A stretch of DNA of 64,000 nt from CALJFL01 sp036961205 (GCA_036961205.1 JBALVI010000002.1:583242-647241); one strand, 5' to 3'. Counted from the first letter of the stretch, positions 53,207 through 61,655 are shown. The notes: generated by a model not told the origin, from the sequence alone. Numbers and translations: made by a program.

Positions 53207-54609
53207 AGCTCCATAAACTGGCGGGGGTCCGCAATATGCCCACAGACTGCAGAGGCCGCAACCGTCGCCGGGCTGGCCAGATGGGTTCGCGTCTCGGGTC
53301 CCTGACGGCTTTCAAAATTCCGATTGGTTGTACTGATTACTCTTTCCCGATGGCCGAAGTGTTCACCGCCGGCAAAAAAGCACATAGAGCAACCCGAGGC
53401 TCGCCACTCGAAACCCGCCTCTGTAAACACCCGGTCCAGGCCTTCCGCTTCCGCCTGCGCCTTCACCTGCATGGAACCAGGCACGCAGATAGCCTTCACC
53501 CCCGACGCCACCTTGCGGCCACGCAGTATCTGCGCCGCGATACGCAGATCCGTTATCCTGCTGTTGGTACAAGATCCGATAAACGCAGCGTCCAACGGCT
53601 CGCCCTTAATGGGCTGCCCCTCGTGCAGGGACATATACTCAAGGGCTCTGACGATACCAGCGCGGTCCGCGCTTTCAGTCTCCGCAAGTAACGGAACCAT
53701 TCCGCTAATGGACGCTGACTGTTCAGGGTTGGTACCCCAGGTAACTTGCGGTTGCAGGCTCGAACAATCGACCGTCAAGACATGGTCGTAGTGGGCATCA
53801 GCATCTGCGCCCAGACTTTGCCAGTATTCAGTGGCCTGCTCCCAGGCCTCGCCTTGCGGGGCATAGGGTCTACCTTTCAAATAGGCGATCGTTTTATCGT
53901 CGGGTGCAATCAACCCCGTAAACGCAGAGAACTCCACCGCCATGTTGCACAGCGTCATCCGCGCCTCCATATCCATCGCCGACACCACCGCACCGACAAA
54001 CTCCAACGCGTAGCCACTGCCGCCCGTAGACCCAAAGTGTGAAATTAGATGCAGGATCATATCCTTGGCACACACTCCCGGAGCAAGAGTCCCCTCAAAT
54101 GACACCAACATCACTTTTGGCCGCTGCACCTGCAGTGTCTTGGTGACCAGTGCATGCTCGGCCTCACTAGAGCCAATACCCCAGGCCAGCGCTCCCATTG
54201 CACCTTGGGTGCAGGTGTGACTGTCTGGGCAGACCAAGGTCATTCCCGGCTGCACAATGCCTTGCTCTGGAGACACAACGTGGACAATACCCTGGCGCGA
54301 GTCGTCGAGATCAAACAGGGTGATACCTGCTTGCTGAGTAGTTTCACGGGTGGCAACAATAAATTCTTTGCCGCTGGGCATCGTAGTATCGTCACTGCGG
54401 TCGAGGTAGGTATCGACAATGTGATCCATACAGCAAAACACCTGCTCTGGAGCAAACACTTCCCGGTCCTGCTCCTGCAGACTGGAAAGCGCAATAGAGC
54501 CGGTGCGTTCGTGCAAGAAAATACGGTCTATGTATAACAGATCAGTGCCACCGGACTGCTGCTCTACCCGATGTTCCTGCCACAGTTTTTCAAACAGGCT
54601 TAAGCCCAT
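53203..54609 (-). CDS. Isopropylmalate dehydratase-type large subunit (LeuC-like, aconitase superfamily)
   Basis: A 468-aa [4Fe-4S] hydro-lyase subunit. Cluster ligands are in GSCTNSRITDLR and in the pair SGCSMCFFAGG; other family motifs are TLVCPDSHTCTQGAMGALAWG and TTNRNFESRQG. Compared with canonical LeuC the residues after the Cys pair (FFAGGEHFGHRERV instead of LAMNNDRL) differ, which lies in the region that shapes substrate choice. Dimethylmaleate hydratase of E. barkeri (DmdAB) belongs to the same superfamily. It is the first gene of the leuCD-type pair and is preceded by site 4 of the palindrome. Confidence 0.9.
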   Translation of the reverse strand: MGLSLFEKLWQEHRVEQQSGGTDLLYIDRIFLHERTGSIALSSLQEQDREVFAPEQVFCCMDHIVDTYLDRSDDTTMPSGKEFIVATRETTQQAGITLFDLDDSRQGIVHVVSPEQGIVQPGMTLVCPDSHTCTQGAMGALAWGIGSSEAEHALVTKTLQVQRPKVMLVSFEGTLAPGVCAKDMILHLISHFGSTGGSGYALEFVGAVVSAMDMEARMTLCNMAVEFSAFTGLIAPDDKTIAYLKGRPYAPQGEAWEQATEYWQSLGADADAHYDHVLTVDCSSLQPQVTWGTNPEQSASISGMVPLLAETESADRAGIVRALEYMSLHEGQPIKGEPLDAAFIGSCTNSRITDLRIAAQILRGRKVASGVKAICVPGSMQVKAQAEAEGLDRVFTEAGFEWRASGCSMCFFAGGEHFGHRERVISTTNRNFESRQGPETRTHLASPATVAASAVCGHIADPRQFMEL

Positions 54610-54670
54610 GTGCTCTCACTATTAGTGCCAAAAAAGCATAGATTTGAGCCACTACCTTCAATCGAGCCCA

Positions 54671-54692
54671 ATTGTTATATTAATATAGCATT
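54671..54692. promoter_or_regulatory. Operator-like 22-bp palindrome, site 4
   Basis: Half-sites ATTGTTAT and ATAGCATT with a six-base spacer. It is 62-83 bases upstream of the LeuC-type start at 54609. Confidence 0.65.
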
Positions 54693-54761
54693 ATATCTTA
54701 ATGGATGAAACGCGTGCAGGCGTTGCAGTCGGAACAGGCGATCGGAAAAATGGCACAGGCC

Positions 54762-54794
54762 AAAAAAAGCGGGCTGATCTTTCGATCAGCCCGC
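54762..54794 (-). terminator. Rho-independent terminator
   Basis: An 11-bp perfect stem GCGGGCTGATC/GATCAGCCCGC with a 4-base loop, followed on the minus strand by seven T residues. It lies just downstream of the DUF2846 gene, which is transcribed on the minus strand. Confidence 0.92.
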
Positions 54795-54825
54795 CAAAGG
54801 TTGGGACCTGTAAAATTACGCGATA

Positions 54826-55233
54826 CTAAATAGCACTACCAATTTGGAGCGACTGCTCTTTAGCCACCTGCTCGCCAACTTCAGCAAGTTCAACTTTGAC
54901 CTGGGTACCACGGACGCCCATTTCAGTATGAATGTAGTGAGTCTGACCGGGCTTGAGATCAATAACGAGTCCCTTGCTGCCCTTGATGGTGGAGTTCAAC
55001 GTGTATTCGCCCGCAGGGCGTGAAACCACAATGCTGCCACCAGAGTTCAAACGGCCCAGATTCTCTCCGCCCATGACCATGTGCATGCTGACCCGGTCCG
55101 CTTTGAAGGATTTGTCTGCCCGATAAACAATGATTGTGGCTTCCTGGTCAACAACTTCATTCGCAGAAGCGATCTGAGAGAATCCCAGTGAACCCAAAAC
55201 TACCAAAGTGACTGCCAACATTCTGCTAAACAT
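54826..55233 (-). CDS. Secreted DUF2846 family protein
   Basis: A 135-aa exported protein. The signal peptide MFSRMLAVTLVVLGSLGFSQIASA precedes a beta domain with ATIIVYRADK, RPAGEYTLNSTIKGS and KPGQTHYIHTE, the pattern of DUF2846 proteins. Function unknown. It has its own terminator downstream, and it lies between the LeuCD-type genes and the LysR-type regulator. Confidence 0.85.
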   Translation of the reverse strand: MFSRMLAVTLVVLGSLGFSQIASANEVVDQEATIIVYRADKSFKADRVSMHMVMGGENLGRLNSGGSIVVSRPAGEYTLNSTIKGSKGLVIDLKPGQTHYIHTEMGVRGTQVKVELAEVGEQVAKEQSLQIGSAI

Positions 55234-55322
55234 ATGCCCTGCTCCGTAAATGATATTCCCAAAGATATACGGCGGGCTTTTGGCAGTGGTTCACTTATCC
55301 GGGAATATTTTTTGTGGGGCGT

Positions 55323-56303
55323 TCAACGCGTGGCCTGACGCACCGTTTCCTCGATTTTATTCATAGGCAGATGCGCCTTGGCCTCTTTAAGCACAAATTC
55401 AAGGAAACTCTGGGCAACAAGCGATAACTGCTTCTGGCGAAGGTGAATCACATGCCATTGCGTCATGATAGGAAAACCCGTTACTCGCAACTGTTCCACA
55501 CCGTCGTCCCTGGCATTCACCAACGCGTACGCCGATAGAATGCCTACACCCATGTCGGCCATCACCGACAGCTTTATGGCCTCGCTACTGGCTACTGCAA
55601 GCGCCCGGTCTATTTTAAGCGCATGACTGGACATGAATTCGTCAATAGCAAGTCGCGCGCCTGAGCCCTCAGCGGGAATAATGACACGCTCGCCGGTCAG
55701 GTCATCCCAGGCATACTGCCCCCTATCGGCGAGGCGGTGATCTTCCCGAGCCACCACCACCAGGGGGTTTGGCAGGAATGGGTAATGGGTGATATCCAGA
55801 TCCACCGGCACGTGATTGAAGAAATACAAATCGTCCAGGTTTTGGCCTATACGATCTACCAAAAAACTGCGCTCGCCCTCTACAAACTCTAACTCAACCC
55901 CGGGATAGCGCTTGAGAAAAGGGCCCAATAACTGCGGCAGAAAGTACTTGGCACTGGCGTCTACTGCCAGTCGCAAGCAACCGGTCTGCAGCCCTTTAAT
56001 GTCATTGAGCGAGCCATCGAGGCGATTGAAGGTGTCCAAAATTTCCCGGCCAGCCACCACCACCCGCTTGCCCGCTTCTGTCAGCTGCAGGCGCCTACCG
56101 ATCACTTCATACAGAGGCAAACCCACCGCTTCGGCCAGTTTGCGTACCTGTATCGAGACGCTGGGCTGTGACAGATGCAGGTGTTCCGCCGCCTGCGCCA
56201 TACTGCCGACCTCGGCCACTTTCATAAAAATTTCCAGCTGACGAAGCGTGCCAAGTCTGGCCAGTTGTCTGGTGTCCTGGGATTGAGACACAAAACCTCC
56301 CAA
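55323..56303 (-). CDS. LysR-family transcriptional regulator
   Basis: A 326-aa regulator with an N-terminal winged helix (LRQLEIFMKVAEVGSMAQAAEHLHLSQPSVS) and the two-lobed effector domain, resembling the CbbR/CysB-type branch. The start at 56303 places a short leader before the helix. It is divergent from the cupin-symporter unit and very likely controls it, as LysR regulators usually act on the divergently transcribed promoter. Its own upstream region is AT-rich with repeats (56322-56379). Confidence 0.9.
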   Translation of the reverse strand: MGGFVSQSQDTRQLARLGTLRQLEIFMKVAEVGSMAQAAEHLHLSQPSVSIQVRKLAEAVGLPLYEVIGRRLQLTEAGKRVVVAGREILDTFNRLDGSLNDIKGLQTGCLRLAVDASAKYFLPQLLGPFLKRYPGVELEFVEGERSFLVDRIGQNLDDLYFFNHVPVDLDITHYPFLPNPLVVVAREDHRLADRGQYAWDDLTGERVIIPAEGSGARLAIDEFMSSHALKIDRALAVASSEAIKLSVMADMGVGILSAYALVNARDDGVEQLRVTGFPIMTQWHVIHLRQKQLSLVAQSFLEFVLKEAKAHLPMNKIEETVRQATR

Positions 56304-56321
56304 TTACGTTAATGCATAGCT

Positions 56322-56379
56322 ATTAATCTATATATTAATTCAATAATATCAATTTTTATTTATGTATACTTTTGTATAC
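56322..56379. promoter_or_regulatory. Repeat-rich LysR/cupin divergent promoter region
   Basis: Two ATTAAT elements separated by six bases (56322-56327 and 56334-56339), and two GTATAC elements whose starts are 10 bases apart (56364 and 56374), one helical turn. These repeats are the likely binding half-sites of the LysR-type protein. Confidence 0.45.
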
Positions 56380-56438
56380 CCTAACCACTGTTTTATACCC
56401 CGCTACCAGCGGACCGCCACAATAGGGAACCCCATCCA

Positions 56439-57338
56439 ATGAGAGCACACGTAGAACTTGTCGATGAAAAAGACCTGATCTGGCATATGGCAGAATTCAG
56501 TCATGCCACGGGTGAAGCGCGCCAACAAAATCTGAGCTATGACGAAGAGGATGGCTCTGCTTCCCTGCGTGTGCAGTTCACCAGTGACTGGTCGCGTCCC
56601 GCAGGATTACACGCTGCACTGACCGAGTGGTTTATCCTGGAAGGCGAGCTGCAATTAGGTGACAAAACACTCACCGCGAACGATTACTGGTGTGCGCCCA
56701 AGGGCGTGCTGACGCCAGAGCTGAAAGTAAAAGCCGGAACAACCATACTCCTGTTCCGCGAGTACGGTGACTGGACTTTTAATCCGGCCAATGCAAATGG
56801 CCCTGAGGCCAGAACCTTCGACGAACTGACGGTCTGCAGCGCTGGCTCGCAAGACTGGTTCGATGTGACCGATCCAGACAATGGCAGCCCCATGGACTTC
56901 GAGCGCGGCGGCACCCCGGTTCCAGGACTGTTCATCAAAATGCTGTATCACGATGTTGAATCGGGTTTTTATACTCGGCTGATAAAAGCCAAACCAGGCT
57001 GGCGCGAGCACCCTCTCGCACATCACCCCTGTTTTGAAGAGGCCTACTGCCTGGACGGCACCTTCGACTACAACTTCGGGGAAATGGTTAAAGGTCAGTA
57101 TTTCTTCCGCCCCAAGGGCATACGCCACGGTGATTTCACGGCAGGAGAAGACGGTACAGTGTGGATTCTGCGCTGTGACGGCCAACTGGTCGACTGGTAT
57201 ACGGACAACGCCCGCGTAGAAATGCAGGGCGACCCGGTAAACTGGGGTGAGGGTTATCCCGACACAGAACCACCCGAATTTGTATTACCCGTTCGGTCTG
57301 CCTCAGTGGGACCCATGAAACGCACGGACTATATGTAA
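56439..57338 (+). CDS. Bicupin (DUF4437-like) protein
   Basis: A 299-aa protein with two cupin-type barrels. The first has EWFILEGELQLGD with the TANDYWCAPKGVLTPEL motif, and the second has HHPCFEEAYCLDGTFDYNF with FRPKGIRHGDF, where His, Glu and His could bind a metal. The two halves differ, and only the second keeps the His ligands. The family includes anti-ECF-type cupins and dioxygenase-like enzymes. It precedes a sodium-solute symporter by 18 bases and likely acts on or senses its substrate. Confidence 0.8.
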   Translation: MRAHVELVDEKDLIWHMAEFSHATGEARQQNLSYDEEDGSASLRVQFTSDWSRPAGLHAALTEWFILEGELQLGDKTLTANDYWCAPKGVLTPELKVKAGTTILLFREYGDWTFNPANANGPEARTFDELTVCSAGSQDWFDVTDPDNGSPMDFERGGTPVPGLFIKMLYHDVESGFYTRLIKAKPGWREHPLAHHPCFEEAYCLDGTFDYNFGEMVKGQYFFRPKGIRHGDFTAGEDGTVWILRCDGQLVDWYTDNARVEMQGDPVNWGEGYPDTEPPEFVLPVRSASVGPMKRTDYM

Positions 57339-57356
57339 ACAAGTAAAAGAATAAAC

Positions 57357-58775
57357 ATGCTGGATCAACAAGTCGTTCTGATCACCCTGATCGTCTACAA
57401 GGTCGTGTTGATTGTCATCGGGTTCTGGGCGCAGAGGAGAATCAACTCCGAGCAGGATTTTTTCCTGGCCGGCAGACAGCTGGGCCCCTGGGTGGCCGCC
57501 ATTAGTTACTCTGCCAGCGCCGCATCCGCCTGGACCCTACTGGGTATGAGCGGCCTGGCCTACGCCATTGGCCTGCCTGCAATCTGGGTAGCACTGGGCG
57601 CAGTCATGGGCTGCGCCTTCAGCTGGTGGGTTATCGCTCCCAAGGTCATGGCGCTAGGGGCCAGCCAGCAATTGCTGTCGGCCACTGAGCTGGTCGCACT
57701 GGGTAGCGAGGGCAACAACCGGCTGAACATCATCCGACTTGTTTCATTCATTATTCTGCTTTGCTTCGTGGTGTATATCGCATCCCAGTTTCAGGGCGCG
57801 GGTGACACCTTCGCCTCCAGCTTTGGCTTAAACAGCACAGAAAGCATTATGATCGGAGGCTCCATAATAATGGTGTATACACTGCTCGGAGGATTCTGGG
57901 CAGTGAGTGTCACCGACACCTTGCAGGGCTTTCTAATGATTGCGACTGCCGTGCTGCTCCCTGTTGCAGCTATTGCTCATTTCGGTGGGCCTGTCGCATT
58001 CTGGAGCGCCCTGGTGGACAACACAGGCTCTCAGTATCTAAGCCTGACTGGCGCCAACGCTGGCCTCATGGCAGCGGGTATGATTACCGGCTCACTGCTG
58101 ATTGGCTTATCTTCCCTGGGGCAGCCACATCTGGTCGCACGCTTTATGGCACTTCGCGACCAAAAGGCACTGCGTCAGGGACAGGTAATTGCCACCACAT
58201 GGTATGCCGTTGTGTTCTTCGGGATGTGCGTAATCGGATTTGCCGGCCGCTTGCTGCTAGATGGGCTGGATAATCCGGAGCAGGTTTTTTTCGCGGTCAA
58301 CTCAGCATTATTCCCTTCAGTAATAGGCGCAATACTACTGGCAGCGGTGTTGTCCGCCATTATGTCCACAGCTGACAGTATGTTACTGGTGACCGCAACT
58401 ACGGTTGCTCACGATCTGGGCGTGAATAAGCTGGGAAGTCTGGGGGTGCTGATGATCTCGCGGCTTACCATTGTCGGAATATCAATTCTGGCGATGGTAG
58501 TTGCGGTTTATCTTCCAGCAACAATATTTGAGCGGGTGCTCTTTGCCTGGGTTGCCATTGGCTCGTCACTGGGACCGGTCATTGTGTGTCGCGCTTTGGG
58601 GCTAACGCTATCACCGGGAAGAATCTTCCCGGCAATCCTGACAGGCTTTTTGTCAGCGGTTATTTTCTATCTCTTGCCTAACACGCCGGGTGATATCGCT
58701 GAGCGCAGCCTGCCATTTTTGCTAGGGCTTAGTGTTCTTTTATTGCCCCGGCCAAAATTTTCGGAGCAATCCTAA
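57357..58775 (+). CDS. Sodium:solute symporter family transporter
   Basis: A 472-aa permease of the SSS (PutP-like) family with about 13 helices. The pattern FFLAGRQLGPWVAAISYSAS, GGFWAVSVTDTLQGF, and LSAIMSTADSMLLVTATT matches the family core and the sodium site. It brings a small organic solute into the cell with sodium. It is convergent with the PAO-class Rieske gene, with only 2 bases between stop codons. Confidence 0.9.
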   Translation: MLDQQVVLITLIVYKVVLIVIGFWAQRRINSEQDFFLAGRQLGPWVAAISYSASAASAWTLLGMSGLAYAIGLPAIWVALGAVMGCAFSWWVIAPKVMALGASQQLLSATELVALGSEGNNRLNIIRLVSFIILLCFVVYIASQFQGAGDTFASSFGLNSTESIMIGGSIIMVYTLLGGFWAVSVTDTLQGFLMIATAVLLPVAAIAHFGGPVAFWSALVDNTGSQYLSLTGANAGLMAAGMITGSLLIGLSSLGQPHLVARFMALRDQKALRQGQVIATTWYAVVFFGMCVIGFAGRLLLDGLDNPEQVFFAVNSALFPSVIGAILLAAVLSAIMSTADSMLLVTATTVAHDLGVNKLGSLGVLMISRLTIVGISILAMVVAVYLPATIFERVLFAWVAIGSSLGPVIVCRALGLTLSPGRIFPAILTGFLSAVIFYLLPNTPGDIAERSLPFLLGLSVLLLPRPKFSEQS

Positions 58776-58777
58776 GC

Positions 58778-59950
58778 TCAGGCCTGACTCTCGCCGGTGG
58801 CTGGCACAGACTGTACCGGCGGCGTCTTCAGAGGCGGCACCAGAGGCACCGTATCCAGGGCCCAACGCAAATCGGGATTGCTCCGACGTGCCGGCGAGGG
58901 AATGGTAAACACCTTCTCCTTGAGCAGCGGCTCCATTGCTGGAGTGTCGATTTTCCAACCCTTTTCTTCGGAATGCACTCGCAGCACCTTGCGCCACGCA
59001 CTCATGAATTTGTCCTGCTCCACCGAGACTTCTGCCTCCAGCGTATCTGACAGGTAATGAGGCGACAGTGATTCCACTATTTCCGCATCTTCCTGGAACA
59101 CCTTCTGGGTACGCTTGATCGAACCTTTATCGAACATGCCCCACTTGAAAAAGTTACGCACCTGAATCACAAAGGAACGGGTGGTATTTTCGTCCACCGG
59201 TGTATTGGCATCAAAGATAACCATTTCCATCCAGGAATTAACCTGGATATGCAGACGTACACAGTGACCCGACAAATAGAACCCCGGGTGAACATGCGTT
59301 TCGGCCTTATCTTTACGAACAAAGCGCATCAATCCTGCATTGCCTGCCATGGGTGGCGGATACATCACGCACGACGAAGAGCCAGAATACTCATCCCGCT
59401 CCATCTTCACGATATGGTTTTTGTCGGCCATTTCACGATAACCGAAGCCCGGATGTACAAAGGAGGTATGCGCAATGTCGATGCCATTCTCCACCACCCG
59501 ATTCGCGTCAGCCTTCCAGGTAAATTCAGTTTCCACCGGCCGCCAGTTTTCCCGGTCGTCAAACTCGGGAAATGGCGGAATGGGATAACGCTCAGACTCT
59601 GGCAGATCTCCCATGAACACCCAGACCATCCCGTAGCGCTCTTCCGTGGGGTAGGCGTCAATTCTGGCTCTGTCGGGCACCTCTGCGCCCTCACCCCGTG
59701 AAGGAATGAACTGCACCTTACCCTCGGCATCGAATTCCCAGCCATGGTAAGGACAGGTCACACAACCACGTTCCGAGGTCCATCCATTGGATAGTGAGCC
59801 GCCCCGGTGGATACAGATATCACTCAGGCAACTGACTTTGCCATTGCTATCGCGAAACAATACGAAATTCTGGCCCAGCAGGCGCGTCTTCACCGGCTTG
59901 TCTTTGACCTTCGAAGCCCACTCCGCCACATACCATAAATTCGTAAGCAT
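58778..59950 (-). CDS. Rieske oxygenase of the PAO/CAO-Tic55 (VanA-type) class
   Basis: A 390-aa Rieske protein starting at 59950 (MLTNLWYVAEW). Ligands are Cys46 and His48 (CIHRGG), Cys66 and His69 (CPYHGWEF). The iron site is in VENGIDIAHTSFVHPG: Asp158, His161 and His166. The arrangement, with the characteristic IPSRGEGAEVPDRARIDAYPTEE-type stretch after the Rieske domain, resembles pheophorbide a oxygenase (PAO), chlorophyllide a oxygenase and Tic55. The C-terminal CxxC and membrane anchor of plant PAO are absent. PAO opens the chlorophyll ring in plants. Steroid and vanillate demethylase types share this architecture, so the substrate is open. Confidence 0.82.
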   Translation of the reverse strand: MLTNLWYVAEWASKVKDKPVKTRLLGQNFVLFRDSNGKVSCLSDICIHRGGSLSNGWTSERGCVTCPYHGWEFDAEGKVQFIPSRGEGAEVPDRARIDAYPTEERYGMVWVFMGDLPESERYPIPPFPEFDDRENWRPVETEFTWKADANRVVENGIDIAHTSFVHPGFGYREMADKNHIVKMERDEYSGSSSCVMYPPPMAGNAGLMRFVRKDKAETHVHPGFYLSGHCVRLHIQVNSWMEMVIFDANTPVDENTTRSFVIQVRNFFKWGMFDKGSIKRTQKVFQEDAEIVESLSPHYLSDTLEAEVSVEQDKFMSAWRKVLRVHSEEKGWKIDTPAMEPLLKEKVFTIPSPARRSNPDLRWALDTVPLVPPLKTPPVQSVPATGESQA

Positions 59951-59982
59951 TTTTAACTCCTCACTCTAACTCTATACTCTCA

Positions 59983-60003
59983 TTACGCTCGCAATGCGTA
60001 ATC
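59983..60003. promoter_or_regulatory. Inverted repeat upstream of the PAO-class Rieske gene
   Basis: ATTACGC and its exact complement GCGTAAT with a 7-base spacer, 33 to 53 bases upstream of the Rieske start. It is a possible operator of a regulator not identified here. Confidence 0.45.
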
Positions 60004-60195
60004 GGGTTACCCGCACCAACGTGGCAACCAGGTAACGCTATCGAAGGCCATATTAACCGCTCAAGCAACTCTTTGAACCGGCAAATCTGTTTGACAGAAA
60101 GGCATGTGATATGGCAAAGCTTTCATACCTTGACAGTACAGAGTAAATTCCGGAAAATGCGCGCCTCTTCAGGGACTGCCTGTCCCGTCTGAATT

Positions 60196-60272
60196 GGCTA
60201 CGTAGCTCAGTTGGTTAGAGCACAGCATTCATAATGCTGGGGTCGGTGGTTCAAGTCCACCCGTAGCTACCA
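60196..60272 (+). tRNA. tRNA-Met (anticodon CAU, elongator type)
   Basis: Complete cloverleaf with acceptor GGCTACG/CGTAGCT, the anticodon loop TTCATAA giving CAT, and an encoded CCA at 60270-60272. The D-arm AGCTCAGTTGGTTAGAGC and variable part match E. coli elongator tRNA-Met. tRNA-Ile2 has the same anticodon but differs in the acceptor stem. Confidence 0.93.
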
Positions 60273-60500
60273 CTTTATCCTTTAAAAACAATGTATTAAC
60301 AGGCTTTTACTCTGAGCATGACCAAGCCAGCAAACTAATTTAACCCCACTGTAACTCCTGAGACCTAATCATCCCTAACCACCGGGTTCAATTACAGCAT
60401 CAAGCTCGCAGAGCCACCCTCCGTTCAGTCTTTATGGACTCCTACAAGCACCGCTATCTCGACATACTATCGCCGCGATTGGCCTTTGAATGATCAGCCT

Positions 60501-60710
60501 CTAATGAGTACCACCGAACTCAAGACCAGACTTGACCGCTTCTTCCATCCTGATCACGATTGACATGATCTCATCCTCCAGTGACTGGCCTTCTGGTGAG
60601 TCGCATTCGTGCGATATACGGCCCTCCTGGATCAGGGCGTTGACCAGGTGCAACTCATGCCGGGTTAGTTCGAGGGTGACTTTGCAGGAGGGGTGATCGA
60701 GCAGCTTCAT
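60501..60710 (-). CDS. Small hypothetical protein
   Basis: A 69-aa, mostly helical and charged product (MKLLDHPSCKVTLELTRHEL). An AAGGGA ribosome-binding site lies just before the ATG. No family recognised. It lies alone between the tRNA-Met and the 269-aa gene. Confidence 0.55.
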   Translation of the reverse strand: MKLLDHPSCKVTLELTRHELHLVNALIQEGRISHECDSPEGQSLEDEIMSIVIRMEEAVKSGLEFGGTH

Positions 60711-60758
60711 TAGTCCCTTCTGGATATAGCAATAACATCAAGATAGACGACTTTCTTT

Positions 60759-60784
60759 ACGTCCGCTTTCACCTCAAAGGAGAC
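60759..60784. repeat. REP-like hairpin element, partial copy
   Basis: ACGTCCGCTTTCACCTCAAA plus GGAGAC. It corresponds to the second hairpin (part B) of the elements at 61698, 62433 and 63822, with a decayed 3' arm. No part A is next to it. Confidence 0.7.
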
Positions 60785-60845
60785 TAAATTTGAGGCAAAT
60801 CTACGAACGCGAAAACAACTTTATGATGGGCGTACGACTCCGCCA

Positions 60846-61655
60846 CTATGGCTCTAGATAAAACTTGCGAACTTCTGATGAAAAAATGCCAGTCTTTATG
60901 TTCGCTTTGATATAGCCGCGCCAGAGTCCAGTGGCATCGCGCTCCTGTGACCACCACGGCGCTTCTCCGTAGCCAAGTTGGAATTTACTACCATATCCCG
61001 CTGTTATTTTCTGAAACTCTGGTAGGGCCTTAATCTCGCCTTCACCCATTGACCCCGATCCCAGCTTGTGGAGAACACTGAACATTGTCTTTAGTCTGTT
61101 TACACTCGGGTAGTAAAAGAATTCAGCGGTTGGCTTCCCGTAACGCCACAGGTGCTGGACCTCAACCAGATTTGATTGACACGCTAGAATTTTCCCTGAA
61201 GTCGATCTATTGGAAGCCGTTGGTCTCTTGTTGACCTTGAAGTCTAAAGTTGCAATTTGAAACCACCTATACTCCTTTGCCCTTTTAGGGTCCATGGTCT
61301 GCGTTGTGCCGTAAGGACTAGGTATGTTGTCCAACGCGGTCAGGTACACGCCGTGATGCCCGACTTCAGGGTAGGTGTCAGGATCATAATAATTAAAAAT
61401 TCCTTCGCTCTCGCCCAAAGTTTCATAATATCCCTCGCTCAATTCTCGAGTATTTCTCCAGATACCATATTCGTCAACAGGCAGCGCACAAATAGCATAA
61501 AAGTTCGTCTCAAGGACCTCGATGATGTATGACTCTAGCTTTTCATACGCGTTATCACCTCTCAGCCATGCGCGAGTTGGCGTTCCACGCACTAAAGACT
61601 CTTCTTGGGTCAAAGTGATCTTCGGTTTTGCCTGATTCGGTTGGTCGTATTGCAT
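60846..61655 (-). CDS. Hypothetical protein
   Basis: A 269-aa soluble protein without signal peptide. The first half is acidic and aromatic-rich (GYYETLGESEGIFNYYDPDTYPEVG) and the second half basic and aromatic (AEFFYYPSVNRLKTMFSVLH, LGYGEAPWWSQERDATGLWRG). The codon use is plausible for a real gene, but no family is recognised. It is bordered by REP-like elements and looks like part of a variable region. Confidence 0.6.
   Translation of the reverse strand: MQYDQPNQAKPKITLTQEESLVRGTPTRAWLRGDNAYEKLESYIIEVLETNFYAICALPVDEYGIWRNTRELSEGYYETLGESEGIFNYYDPDTYPEVGHHGVYLTALDNIPSPYGTTQTMDPKRAKEYRWFQIATLDFKVNKRPTASNRSTSGKILACQSNLVEVQHLWRYGKPTAEFFYYPSVNRLKTMFSVLHKLGSGSMGEGEIKALPEFQKITAGYGSKFQLGYGEAPWWSQERDATGLWRGYIKANIKTGIFSSEVRKFYLEP

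Noticed and set aside
52589..54609. Ordinary leucine-biosynthesis leuCD genes
   Set aside because: No leuA or leuB is adjacent, the promoter carries the cluster palindrome, and residues after the Cys pair of the large subunit differ from canonical LeuC. Not excluded, but not the favoured reading.
56655..57185. Open frame of 176 codons on the - strand
   Set aside because: It lies wholly inside the cupin gene on the opposite strand and is a shadow of its codon structure.
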